A stretch of 55,496 nucleotides of DNA from Deltaproteobacteria bacterium (GTDB taxonomy: Bacteria > Myxococcota_A > UBA9160 > UBA6930), in the NCBI GenBank assembly GCA_002687015.1, contig NYZB01000189.1, positions 1 through 55,496 on the forward strand, given 5' to 3'. Below, one piece after another: positions 7,920 through 15,500 of the stretch (position 1 is the first letter of the stretch; the number at the start of each line of letters is the position of its first letter). A model generated the notes under the pieces. It was not told the origin of the DNA. It was given only the letters and a program-made list of their open reading frames with translations, and ran no database searches. The position numbers and the translations under genes were made by a program.

Positions 7920-9234
7920 GCTCCCCCTCACCGGCGCCGACTGCTTCCTGCGCGCCTTCGACGACGAGGTGCGGCGGCGCTGCGGCGCTTCCCACGCCTC
8001 CCAGCTGGTGCTCCGCCTGGGGGTCGGCTTCGACGCCGGGCGGCTCGCCGCCCTGATGGAACGCGTGGCCGCTGCCCATCCCATCCTGTACGCACCGATC
8101 CGCCGCAGGGGTTTCCGCCCTCCGGCCTATCGCATGGATCGGGCGCGGCCCGAGGCGGCTCCGCGGGTGCGGGTCCATCCGCTCCAGCAGGGCCGGGCCC
8201 TGCCCGAGCTCTTCTTCGAGCGCATGAACGAGCGCTTTCGCGCAACGCGCGGGGAGCTCATGGCCGTGGACGTCGTCCCCCGGGAGGAGGGGCGGACGGA
8301 CATGGCGCTGACCTGGCTGCACATGCTCTTCGACGGTGCGGGCAGCGAGGCCTTCGTCGAATGGCTCGATTCCGTCGACCGCGGGGAACGGAGCGTCACC
8401 GAGCTTCCCCCCGACGATCTGGAAGCGGCCGCACCGGGCATGCCCGAAGGTCTGGGCGCCCGGGAGCGAGGCCGGCGCGCCACCGCCTGGCAGCGATGGA
8501 TGGCGACGATGGCCGACCCCGCACCGCGCTCGCTGGGCGGTCCCCTGCGCACGGTCCCCCAGGCCCTTCGCTACGACCTGACCACCTTCGACCCGGCGGA
8601 GACCGAGGCCATCGTCGCGCGCGCGAAGCAGAGCGCCGGGTTCCTGACGCCCATGCTCTTCTATCTGGCGACCGCGATTCGCGCCCACGACGCCGTGTTC
8701 CGCGCGCGCGGCCTGGCGCCGGGCGCCTACGTCGTGCCGCTCCCGGTGAACCTGCGGCCCAAGGGAAGCGAGCACGCCCTGTTCCGGACCCGCGTCTCGC
8801 TGCTCTGGTTCCGCGTCCTGCCCGAGATCGTGGGCGACTTCGAGGCCCTGGTGGCAGAGCTCAAGGCCCAGAGGGTGGCCGCGATCAAGGCAAAGCAGAT
8901 CGAGAACGGCGCGATCGCCATGGACTACGCGCGCTATGCGCCGATGCGGGTCTACGCTCACATGGCCCGGCGCGCCGCCCGGGGCGAGCTGTGCTCCTTC
9001 TTCTTCGCCTTCACCGGTGAGTTCGCAGGTGGCATCGACCACTTCCTGGGTGCGCCGATCGAGAACGCGTTCCACGCGCCACCGGTGCCGGTATCGCCGG
9101 GCAGCAGTGCGGCGATGAGCCTGCGCGGCGGTCGTTTGAACGTGACCCACGTACAGCAGGCCGGCCTGCTCTCCCGGGAGGAGCGTCAGCTCTTCCAGGA
9201 GACGCTTCGCGCCGACCTGCTCGGCATCGCATGA
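7897..9234 (+). CDS. Condensation-domain-like (CoA-dependent acyltransferase fold) protein
   Basis: A 445-residue protein with a single HxxxDG active-site motif, H142-M-L-F-D146-G147, within TWLHMLFDGAGSEAF. This is the signature of the chloramphenicol acetyltransferase, NRPS condensation and wax ester synthase superfamily. The C-terminal half has the VVPLPVNLRPKGSE segment that resembles the second subdomain of these enzymes. It probably transfers an acyl group from the ACP encoded just upstream to an alcohol or amine; acceptor and donor are unknown. The start at 7897 overlaps the ACP gene. The divergence from standard condensation domains is considerable, so the family call is by fold motif only. 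Confidence 0.6.
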   Translation: MSSSSRAELPLTGADCFLRAFDDEVRRRCGASHASQLVLRLGVGFDAGRLAALMERVAAAHPILYAPIRRRGFRPPAYRMDRARPEAAPRVRVHPLQQGRALPELFFERMNERFRATRGELMAVDVVPREEGRTDMALTWLHMLFDGAGSEAFVEWLDSVDRGERSVTELPPDDLEAAAPGMPEGLGARERGRRATAWQRWMATMADPAPRSLGGPLRTVPQALRYDLTTFDPAETEAIVARAKQSAGFLTPMLFYLATAIRAHDAVFRARGLAPGAYVVPLPVNLRPKGSEHALFRTRVSLLWFRVLPEIVGDFEALVAELKAQRVAAIKAKQIENGAIAMDYARYAPMRVYAHMARRAARGELCSFFFAFTGEFAGGIDHFLGAPIENAFHAPPVPVSPGSSAAMSLRGGRLNVTHVQQAGLLSREERQLFQETLRADLLGIA

Positions 9235-9262
9235 CCGGCGCCCGCGACGCGGCGGCCCCCCG

Positions 9263-10534
9263 ATGAGCGCCGACTTCGACGTCGCGGTGATCGGGGGCGG
9301 CTCCGCCGGCGTCGCCGCGGCACTGGCCGCGGCGGGGGAGGGCGCCCAGACCCTCCTGCTCGAGGCCAGCGACCGGCTCGGCGGCAATGCCAGCCTGGCT
9401 CTCGTCCACACGATCTGCGGGCTCTTCGAGCCCGCCGAAGGCGAGGAGCCCGCGCGCTTCGTCCACCCCGGCCTGCCGCGCCGCCTGGCCCTGGCGCTCC
9501 AGGCAGCGGGGGTGGCCGGCGAGGCCGAGCGGGCCGGCCGCGTGCACTACCTGCCGATCGATCCCACGGGCTACGGCGGCTTCCTGGCCGAACGCTGCGC
9601 GGCCCGGGCCGGGCTGCAGTGCCACCTGGGCGTGGCTCTCGAGTCCCTTACCGCGCACGACTCCCATGTGGCCCTGCGCTGGGCGGGAGGCGAGGCCCGC
9701 GCCCGGCTGGTCGTCGACGCCACCGGGGATGGGAACGCCGCCCAGCGGCTCGGCGCCGAACGCGTGATCGAGAGCGGCGACGACCTCCAGTTCCCATCCT
9801 ACATCGTTCACCTCTCGGGAGTGGACGAGGGGGTCTTCGAGGGCTTCGCCCGGCTCGGTGTGAGCACCGCCATGGCCAGGGCGGTGCGCGAGGGCGTGCT
9901 GCCGGAGGGCTGCGACTCGGTGGTCGTTCGCGCCGGGCTCGGCCCCGGCGAGGCGTTCTTGACCCTGGGCCTTCCGAAGCTGCCGGGATCGGACTACGAG
10001 CCCCTCGACCCGGCGTACGCCGCCGAGCTGCAGGCCCGGGCGCGTGCGGCGGCGGAGGCGGTCGTCGCCCACCTGCGCGCGACCCGCGAGCCCTTCGCCC
10101 GCTGCCGGGTGGCCACCTGGCCCGAGCGCGTCGGGCTGCGGGAGACCGCACGGGTTCGGGCGCGCATCGAGCTCGACCGGGACGACATCCTGGCGGGACG
10201 CCGGCGACCGGACGAGGTCGTGCTCTCAGCCTGGCCCATCGAGCTGTGGCGGGACTACCGTCGCGCCCACTTCGAGCTGCCCGAGGGCCCCTGCGGAGTC
10301 CCCCTCGGCTCCCTGCAGTCCGCCAGCCACCCGCGGCTGGCCGTGGCCGGCCGATGCATGGGGGGCAGCCACGAGGCGCTCGGTGCCCTGCGCGTGATCG
10401 GCACGGCCCTCGCGACGGGCGAGGCCGCAGGGATCGCCTGTGCGTTGGCGGCCGACACGGGTTGCGACCTGCTCGCGGTCGAGCCGGCGGCGGTCCGGCA
10501 GCGTATCGTCCTGGCTGGAGAGGGAGGCCCATGA
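9263..10534 (+). CDS. FAD-dependent oxidoreductase (FAD_oxidored-type)
   Basis: A 423-residue protein starting with a Rossmann FAD site, VAVIGGGSAGVAAALAAA (residues 8-25), then LLLEASDRLGGNAS, and a second ATGDGNAA motif where FAD_oxidored and fumarate reductase-like enzymes close the cofactor pocket. The C-terminal AVAGRCMGGSHEALGALRV region resembles the same family. The reaction is unknown. It sits 28 bases after the condensation-like gene and 34 before the AMP-ligase, on the same strand, so it likely oxidises or reduces the same carrier-bound aromatic or acyl intermediate. The ATG at 9263 is chosen because the fold starts there; the ATG at 9231 is out of frame. Confidence 0.75.
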   Translation: MSADFDVAVIGGGSAGVAAALAAAGEGAQTLLLEASDRLGGNASLALVHTICGLFEPAEGEEPARFVHPGLPRRLALALQAAGVAGEAERAGRVHYLPIDPTGYGGFLAERCAARAGLQCHLGVALESLTAHDSHVALRWAGGEARARLVVDATGDGNAAQRLGAERVIESGDDLQFPSYIVHLSGVDEGVFEGFARLGVSTAMARAVREGVLPEGCDSVVVRAGLGPGEAFLTLGLPKLPGSDYEPLDPAYAAELQARARAAAEAVVAHLRATREPFARCRVATWPERVGLRETARVRARIELDRDDILAGRRRPDEVVLSAWPIELWRDYRRAHFELPEGPCGVPLGSLQSASHPRLAVAGRCMGGSHEALGALRVIGTALATGEAAGIACALAADTGCDLLAVEPAAVRQRIVLAGEGGP

Positions 10535-10568
10535 GCGCCGCGCTGCGCGCAACGGGAGAGCCCGGACG

Positions 10569-12029
10569 ATGACGGAGACCGTGCTCGACGAGATCCGCCG
10601 GCGCGCCGACGAGCGGCCGGATGCCGCCGCCTGGTGCGCCGACCTGGGCGAGGGGCGGTCGAAGGCCGGGAGCTACGCGGAGCTGCTGGGCCGCGTGGAG
10701 GAGCTGGCGGCGGGGCTGCGCGATGCCGCCCTTCCCGAGTTCGACGGCGAGGGCGCCCGCCTCGGGCTGGTGGCGCCCCAGGGCGTGGACTTCGTCGAGA
10801 ACGCGCTCGCCATCCTCGCGGTGGGCGGCTGCCTCGTGCCGATCCCCGACGACACCGCCTCGACCGCCCAGGAGGCCATCGCCGAGCGGGCCCGGCTCCA
10901 CGGTCTCGTGAGGGTCGGGCGGGATGGCACCCGGGAGGTCACGGTCCTTCCGGAGCGGGGCGCGGTCGACGGCGCCGGCGACGCGGAGTTCCGGCGGCTG
11001 CGCCCCGCCTACCTGCGCTTCACCTCGGGTACGACCCATCGGCGCAAGGGCGTGATCATCGGCCACGCTCGCATCCTCGAGCGGCTCGCGGCGGCCAACC
11101 GCGGGCTCGGGATCGGTCCCGGTGATCGGGTGCTCTGGCTCCTGCCGATGGCGCACCACTTCGTCGTCTCGATCCTCCTCTATCTCCGCTACGGCGCGAC
11201 CATCCTTCTACCCAAGGGTTCCCTGGCCCGCGACGTCCTGGCCTTCGCGGCCCGGGAGGGTGCGACCGTCTTCTATGCCTCGCCCTATCACTACAACCTG
11301 ATGGCCAAGGACCAGGGTGAGACCCGGCTCGAGAGTGTGCGGCTCGCGATCTCCACGGCCGAGGGCCTGCGCGCCGAGATCGCCGATCGCTTCGCTCTCC
11401 GTTTCGGTCTTCCGCTTCGCCAGGCCCTGGGGATCATCGAGGTCGGCTTGCCCGTGATCGACCTCGAGGATCCGGAGCCCGGGGCCCTGGGACATCCGCT
11501 GCCCGACTACGACGTATGGCTGCGCGGCGAAGACGGGGCCCCCGTGAAGACCTCCGACGAGGGCCACACCGGGGAGATCTGCATTCGCGGCCCAGGCCTC
11601 TTCGACGCCTACCTCGATCCCTGGAGCCCCGCCCGGGAGCTGCTCGAGCCGGACGGCTTTCGCACCGGCGACCAGGGCTGGTTCGACGCGAAGGGCCGCT
11701 TGCACCTGGCCGGGCGTCGTAGCAACCGGATCAACATGGCCGGGATGAAGTTCTTCAGCGAGGAGGTCGAGGCGGTCCTCGACCAGGTCCCCGGGGTCCG
11801 GCGCAGCCGCGTCTCGGCAAGATCCCACCCCCACCTGGGCGAGATCCCGGTCGCCGAGCTCGAGCTCGAGGCCGGCACCCCCGAGCTGGCCAGGAAGGAG
11901 CTGGCCGCCCACTGCCGCGCCCAGCTCGAGGCCTACAAGGTCCCGCGCGAATTCCGGGTGGTGGAGGCGCTGCCTCTCACGGCCACCGGCAAGCTCGAAC
12001 GGTCGCCCGGGTTCACGGAGGAACGCTGA
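10569..12029 (+). CDS. AMP-dependent acyl/aryl-ACP ligase
   Basis: A 486-residue adenylate-forming enzyme. Core motifs are the P-loop LRFTSGTTHRRKG, the A8 region FRTGDQGWFDAKGRL with LAGRRSNRINMAG, and the A10 lysine K475 in LPLTATGKLER. It would activate a carboxylic acid as an acyl-adenylate and pass it to a carrier protein or CoA. With an ammonia-lyase gene nearby (12590-14116), cinnamate or coumarate is a plausible substrate, and the ACP at 7659 a plausible acceptor. Its 3' end overlaps the convergent isoprenylcysteine methyltransferase-like gene by 17 bases. An upstream in-frame extension to 10440 lacks family similarity. Confidence 0.85.
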   Translation: MTETVLDEIRRRADERPDAAAWCADLGEGRSKAGSYAELLGRVEELAAGLRDAALPEFDGEGARLGLVAPQGVDFVENALAILAVGGCLVPIPDDTASTAQEAIAERARLHGLVRVGRDGTREVTVLPERGAVDGAGDAEFRRLRPAYLRFTSGTTHRRKGVIIGHARILERLAAANRGLGIGPGDRVLWLLPMAHHFVVSILLYLRYGATILLPKGSLARDVLAFAAREGATVFYASPYHYNLMAKDQGETRLESVRLAISTAEGLRAEIADRFALRFGLPLRQALGIIEVGLPVIDLEDPEPGALGHPLPDYDVWLRGEDGAPVKTSDEGHTGEICIRGPGLFDAYLDPWSPARELLEPDGFRTGDQGWFDAKGRLHLAGRRSNRINMAGMKFFSEEVEAVLDQVPGVRRSRVSARSHPHLGEIPVAELELEAGTPELARKELAAHCRAQLEAYKVPREFRVVEALPLTATGKLERSPGFTEER

Positions 12030-12495
12030 AGCCGAGCCAGCGGGGCACGCGCGCGCAGTACGCCTCGTAGGGGGCCCCAAAGCGCCGGCGCAGCCCCGGC
12101 TCCTCGACCCGGACCACGAAGAGGTGGGCCAGGCCGAAGAACGCGACGGCGTAGGCGACGAGGGCCAGGGAGACAAAGAGCCACGCCTCGGCCAGGATGA
12201 TCAGGGTGTAGAGCAGGTACATCGGGTTGCGGCTGCGCTCGTACACGCCGCCCGCGACCAGGTTGCGGGGCGGATCGAAGGGCGCGGGTGTGCCGCGGCC
12301 CCGCCGGACGAACTGGATGATCTGGATCAGGAGGACCGCCAGGAGCCCCGCCGTCAGGGCCTTCGCAGGCCACGGGGAGACCTGCCAACCCGCGGCGAAG
12401 CCCCACCCCGCAAGTCGCAGGACGCACCAGGGGAACGCGACGAAGAACCACCCGGCGAACCAGACCATGACGCCGACGGTTCGAAGGGCGATCAA
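12013..12495 (-). CDS. Isoprenylcysteine carboxyl methyltransferase-like membrane protein
   Basis: A 160-residue integral membrane protein with about four hydrophobic segments. It has the C-terminal signature of the ICMT/PEMT-like methyltransferases: GVYERSRNPMYLLYTLII followed by an E-E-x-x-L-x-x-x-F-x-x-x-Y-x-x-Y pattern (EEPGLRRRFGAPYEAY). Family members bind SAM at the membrane face, and many bacterial copies have unknown substrates. It lies 94 bases after the ammonia-lyase on the same strand and is probably co-transcribed. Methyl-ester or O-methyl capping of the cluster product is possible but unproven. Its end overlaps the AMP-ligase gene on the other strand. Confidence 0.75.
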   Translation of the reverse strand: MIALRTVGVMVWFAGWFFVAFPWCVLRLAGWGFAAGWQVSPWPAKALTAGLLAVLLIQIIQFVRRGRGTPAPFDPPRNLVAGGVYERSRNPMYLLYTLIILAEAWLFVSLALVAYAVAFFGLAHLFVVRVEEPGLRRRFGAPYEAYCARVPRWLGFSVPP

Positions 12496-12555
12496 CGCAT
12501 CGGCTCCCGCGGCGGGCCCTCGATGCCGCCGATTCCAGCGCCCGGCGGGAGCCGC

Positions 12556-12604
12556 TCACGACCCGAAGCCCGCGCGGCACGCGAGCGGCTCACGATCCGA
12601 AGCC
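12556..12604. repeat. Imperfect duplication of the ammonia-lyase gene end
   Basis: TCACGACCCGAAGCC at 12556-12570 and TCACGATCCGAAGCC at 12590-12604 differ at one base and are 34 bases apart. The second copy is the last codons and stop of the ammonia-lyase (read on minus as GFGS-stop). The first copy therefore places a duplicate GFGS-stop just downstream, consistent with a small tandem duplication of the gene end. Confidence 0.6.
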
Positions 12605-14116
12605 GAAGCCCCGGGTCCGCTGGAGCTCCAGGACCTGTGCGATGTCCCGGTCCTGGCGCCGGTCTTCCGAGAGCGTCGGCACGGCCTTGCGCAGGATGCG
12701 GCGCAGGCTCCGTGCCCGGCTGCCCGGCGTCTGGCCCTCCCGCTCTCGCAGGTCCACCGCCTGGCAGACCGCCAGGGTCCCGATCGCCGCCACGGTCTCG
12801 GTCAGCTCGGCGATGCGCAGGGCGTCGCGAGCCGCGATCGTCCCCATGCTCACCTTGTCCTGGTTGTGGGACTCGGTGCTGCGGCTGAAGGCCGCGGCCG
12901 GCATGGTCAGTTTCTGGGCCTCGGCGGTGAGAGCCGACGCGCTGATCTGCATGGCCTTGAAGCCGTGGTGCACCACGGCGCCCGCGCCCTGCTGGGCCAC
13001 GAGGTTCTCGGGGAGATCCCCACTGGTGACGGGGCTGCACAGCAGCGCGAGCTGGCGGTCGAGCAGGTCGGCCACGCTGGCCGTCGCCGCCTTGAGCGTG
13101 TCGAGGGCGAGGGCCACGTGGCCTCCGTAGAAGTTGCCCCCGTGCAGCACGTCGCCCGCCTCCGGGTCGACCAGGGGATTGTCGTTGACCCCGTTGATTT
13201 CGATCTCGAGGATCTGGCGCGTGAAGCTCGCCGCGTCGAGCAGGGCACCGACGACGTGGGGCGCGCAGCGGATCGAGTAGCGGTCCTGGAGCCGCGCCAC
13301 GTCGCGGGGAGCATCCCGGCTCAGGTCCTCGCGGATCCACCGGGCCGCGAGGCGACTGCCCGGATGGGGCTTCCAGGCGAAGATTCGATCGTCGAAGTGC
13401 GCGGGGTTGCCGTGCGTGACCTCGCTCGCGATGGCCGTGACCGCGCAGGCGAGCCTGGCGATCTGCATGCTGCGATCCCACGCGAGGGCGCCCAGCGCGG
13501 CCATCACGCTGGTGCCGTTCATGAGCGCCAGGCTCTCCTTGGGCCGCAACGGGAGGGGCTCGAGGCCGATCTCCCGCCAGGCCTCCGTCGCCGGCAGGAC
13601 GCGGCCCGCCAGGCTCACCTCGCGCTCCCCTACGAGGGCAGCGGCCAGGTAGGAGAGGGGGGTCAGGTCGCCGCTGGCGCCCACCGAGCCCTCGGCCGGA
13701 ATCCGGGGCAGGAGACGATGGTCGAGGGCGACGCAGAGCCGCTCGAGCAGCGCCTCGCTGCCCCCCGAGTGCCCCTGGGCGAGCGAGGCGAGGCGAACCA
13801 CCAGCACGGCGGCGGCCTCTTCGTCCTCGAGGATGCGACCCGTGCCGCAGCCGTGGAAGCGCAGCAGCTGGTGGGGCAGCTCGGCCTGGAGCTCGGCCGG
13901 GATGGAGTTTCCGACCGAGGCTCCGACTCCGGTGGTGACGCCGTAGACCGGTTCGCCCTCTCGGAGCCGCGCTTCGATGGCCTCCTGGCCCGCGCGAAGC
14001 CTCGCCCGATAGTCGGCGTCGGCCCACAGCTCGGCCCGTCGCTCGCCCCGCGCCAGCGCCAGGACGTCGGGAAGCATGAGCGGCGCCCGCCCCAGCTCGC
14101 AGCGATCGGTCGTCAC
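12590..14116 (-). CDS. MIO-dependent aromatic amino acid ammonia-lyase
   Basis: A 508-residue lyase of the HAL/PAL/TAL family. The self-cyclising MIO triad is Ala147-Ser148-Gly149 in GSVGASGDLTPLSYLAAAL, and catalytic Tyr58 lies in VYGVTTGVG. By eye, the two substrate-selectivity residues fall at Phe87-His88 in LLRFHGCGTG, unlike classical histidine (Ser-His), tyrosine (His-Leu) or phenylalanine (Phe-Leu) lyases. Substrate preference is therefore uncertain, but an aromatic amino acid giving a cinnamate-type acid fits the context of AMP-ligases and ACPs. Translation starts at GTG (14114-14116); TAGATT ends six bases upstream, suggesting a leaderless mRNA. It is divergent from the PlsC-like gene and probably co-transcribed with the methyltransferase-like gene. 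Confidence 0.92.
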   Translation of the reverse strand: MTTDRCELGRAPLMLPDVLALARGERRAELWADADYRARLRAGQEAIEARLREGEPVYGVTTGVGASVGNSIPAELQAELPHQLLRFHGCGTGRILEDEEAAAVLVVRLASLAQGHSGGSEALLERLCVALDHRLLPRIPAEGSVGASGDLTPLSYLAAALVGEREVSLAGRVLPATEAWREIGLEPLPLRPKESLALMNGTSVMAALGALAWDRSMQIARLACAVTAIASEVTHGNPAHFDDRIFAWKPHPGSRLAARWIREDLSRDAPRDVARLQDRYSIRCAPHVVGALLDAASFTRQILEIEINGVNDNPLVDPEAGDVLHGGNFYGGHVALALDTLKAATASVADLLDRQLALLCSPVTSGDLPENLVAQQGAGAVVHHGFKAMQISASALTAEAQKLTMPAAAFSRSTESHNQDKVSMGTIAARDALRIAELTETVAAIGTLAVCQAVDLREREGQTPGSRARSLRRILRKAVPTLSEDRRQDRDIAQVLELQRTRGFGFGS

Positions 14117-14122
14117 CCGTGG

Positions 14123-14128
14123 AATCTA
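14123..14128 (-). promoter_or_regulatory. Candidate -10 hexamer (TAGATT) for a leaderless ammonia-lyase transcript
   Basis: On the minus strand TAGATT-CCACGG-GTG places the hexamer exactly six bases before the GTG start. This is the same geometry as at the gpx, ketosynthase and malY starts. CGGACA lies 17 bases further upstream as a weak -35. No Shine-Dalgarno sequence precedes the GTG. Confidence 0.4.
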
Positions 14129-14165
14129 ACCTCGATCCCGGATGCTGTCCGCGGCCCGGCTCACC

Positions 14166-14180
14166 GCCTCCGCCGGAGGC
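14166..14180. promoter_or_regulatory. Perfect 7-bp-arm palindrome in the lyase/acyltransferase divergent region
   Basis: GCCTCCG-C-CGGAGGC lies in the gap between the divergent ammonia-lyase and PlsC-like genes, about 40 bases upstream of the predicted lyase promoter. It could be an operator for either direction, or simply a GC-rich dyad. Confidence 0.25.
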
Positions 14181-14217
14181 CACGATCGAGGGTGCGCAGT
14201 GGTATCGTCTCCTCCTG

Positions 14218-14988
14218 GTGGCAGATCCGACCTACAAGGCTCCCCGGCCCTGGCGGCAGCTCGTCGCCGGGCTGACCTTCCTCTACTACGGGGTGGGGCT
14301 CGCGGCGTTGGCGGTCTGGCTGCTGGTGCGCGAGAAGCTGGTCGGACACGACGTCTTCGCGGCCCAACGGCTCGTCCAGCGCGCCTATGCGAGCTTCATC
14401 GCCGTGGCGGCCTGGCTGGGGTCGATCCGGCTCACGACCCGCGGGGCCGAGGCCCTCGCGGGCCCGGGGCCCCGGCTGGTCGTCGCCAATCACCCCTCCC
14501 TGATCGACTCCGCCCTGGTCGTCCGCCATCTGCCCCAGGCCGACAGCTTCGTGAGCCCCGAGTGGGCCACCCGGCCCCTGTTCCGAACGCTGGTCGCCGC
14601 CGTCGAGGCCCTGCCGAGCGACGCGGGCGCTGCGGCGGTCGATGCCGCCGTGGCCCGGTTGCGCGCGGGCCGCAGCGTCGTGATGTTTCCGGAAGGGACC
14701 CGGTCGCCGGCAGCGGGCCTGGGTCGCTTCCACCGGGGAGCCGCCCATGTGGCGCTCGCCAGTGGCTGCGACCTGCTTCCCGTGGTGATCCGGATCGACC
14801 CCCCGACGACGAGAAAGGGCGAGCGCTGGTATGACGTCCCCGAGAAGGTCCCCGAGGTCGAGGTGAGGGTCATGCCGCCGCTCTCGCCCGGCAAGGTGCT
14901 CGATGGAAGCGAGAGCCCCATGCTCGCCGCGCGCAAGGTGAACGCGGCGCTGCGGGATATCTACGAGAAGGTGTTGGATCTTGGATAG
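14218..14988 (+). CDS. PlsC-like lysophospholipid acyltransferase
   Basis: A 256-residue membrane-associated acyltransferase of the LPLAT/AGPAT family. Motif I is NHPSLID (the HX4D catalytic dyad) and motif III is FPEGTRS, with a hydrophobic N-terminal helix before them. It would acylate a glycerol- or sugar-linked lipid. Genes of this type are common in aryl polyene loci, where they help attach the polyene to a lipid anchor. The start is uncertain: GTG at 14218 is used, but GTG at 14119 in the same frame would add 33 residues. The end overlaps the next ACP gene by eight bases. It opens the long plus-strand operon to 23750. Confidence 0.82.
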   Translation: MADPTYKAPRPWRQLVAGLTFLYYGVGLAALAVWLLVREKLVGHDVFAAQRLVQRAYASFIAVAAWLGSIRLTTRGAEALAGPGPRLVVANHPSLIDSALVVRHLPQADSFVSPEWATRPLFRTLVAAVEALPSDAGAAAVDAAVARLRAGRSVVMFPEGTRSPAAGLGRFHRGAAHVALASGCDLLPVVIRIDPPTTRKGERWYDVPEKVPEVEVRVMPPLSPGKVLDGSESPMLAARKVNAALRDIYEKVLDLG

Positions 14989-15244
14989 CGCGACGCTGGC
15001 TCTGGAGATCAAGAAGATCATCGTCGAGTGCCTGGCCCTCGAGGACATCGCCCCCGAGGAGATCGAAACCGAGGCCCCCCTCTTCGTCGAGGGCCTGGGT
15101 CTCGATTCGATCGACGCCCTCGAGCTGGCCATGGCCCTCGAGGAGAAGTACGGCGTGACCGTGGGCGACGACCCGGACGAGAACCAGAAGATCTTCTTCT
15201 CGGTCGAGAGTCTGGCCCGCTTCGTCACGGAGCAGCGCGGCTGA
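14981..15244 (+). CDS. Acyl carrier protein (second; ApeE/ApeF-like)
   Basis: An 87-residue ACP with attachment site Ser43 in GLGLDSIDALELAMAL, followed by a helix III region GVTVGDDPDENQKIF that matches carrier proteins of aryl polyene and flexirubin loci. Translation appears to begin at TTG (14981), overlapping the acyltransferase stop, which implies coupling; no other in-frame start gives a full helix I. Together with the ACP directly downstream it forms the two-carrier arrangement typical of APE clusters, where one carries the starter and the other the elongating chain. Confidence 0.9.
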   Translation: MDSATLALEIKKIIVECLALEDIAPEEIETEAPLFVEGLGLDSIDALELAMALEEKYGVTVGDDPDENQKIFFSVESLARFVTEQRG

Positions 15245-15251
15245 GCGCCCC

Positions 15252-15497
15252 GTGCTGTCCCGAGCGGAGGTCTTCGAGAAGGTGCGGGGCGTGCTCCAGA
15301 GCGAGTTCGAGTTCTCGGAGGAGGAGGTGCACCCCGACGCCCACCTGGTCGACGATCTCGATCTCGACAGCGTCGACGCGGTGGCGCTGATGGTGCGCCT
15401 GGAGGAAGAGACGGGTCTCGTCTTGTCCGAAGAGGATCTGCGTTCGCTGGTCACCGTGCAGAGCGTCGTCGACGCGGTGGCCAGTCGGCTCGCCTGA
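15252..15497 (+). CDS. Acyl carrier protein (third; ApeE/ApeF-like)
   Basis: An 81-residue ACP with attachment site Ser40 in DDLDLDSVDAVALMV. Helix I starts MLSRAEVFEKV from a GTG at 15252, only seven bases after the previous ACP stop. The tandem pair of dissimilar ACPs (only the DSxD core is shared) argues for distinct partners rather than a recent duplication. It is followed three bases later by the ligase-dehydratase gene. Confidence 0.9.
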   Translation: MLSRAEVFEKVRGVLQSEFEFSEEEVHPDAHLVDDLDLDSVDAVALMVRLEEETGLVLSEEDLRSLVTVQSVVDAVASRLA

Positions 15498-15500
15498 ATC

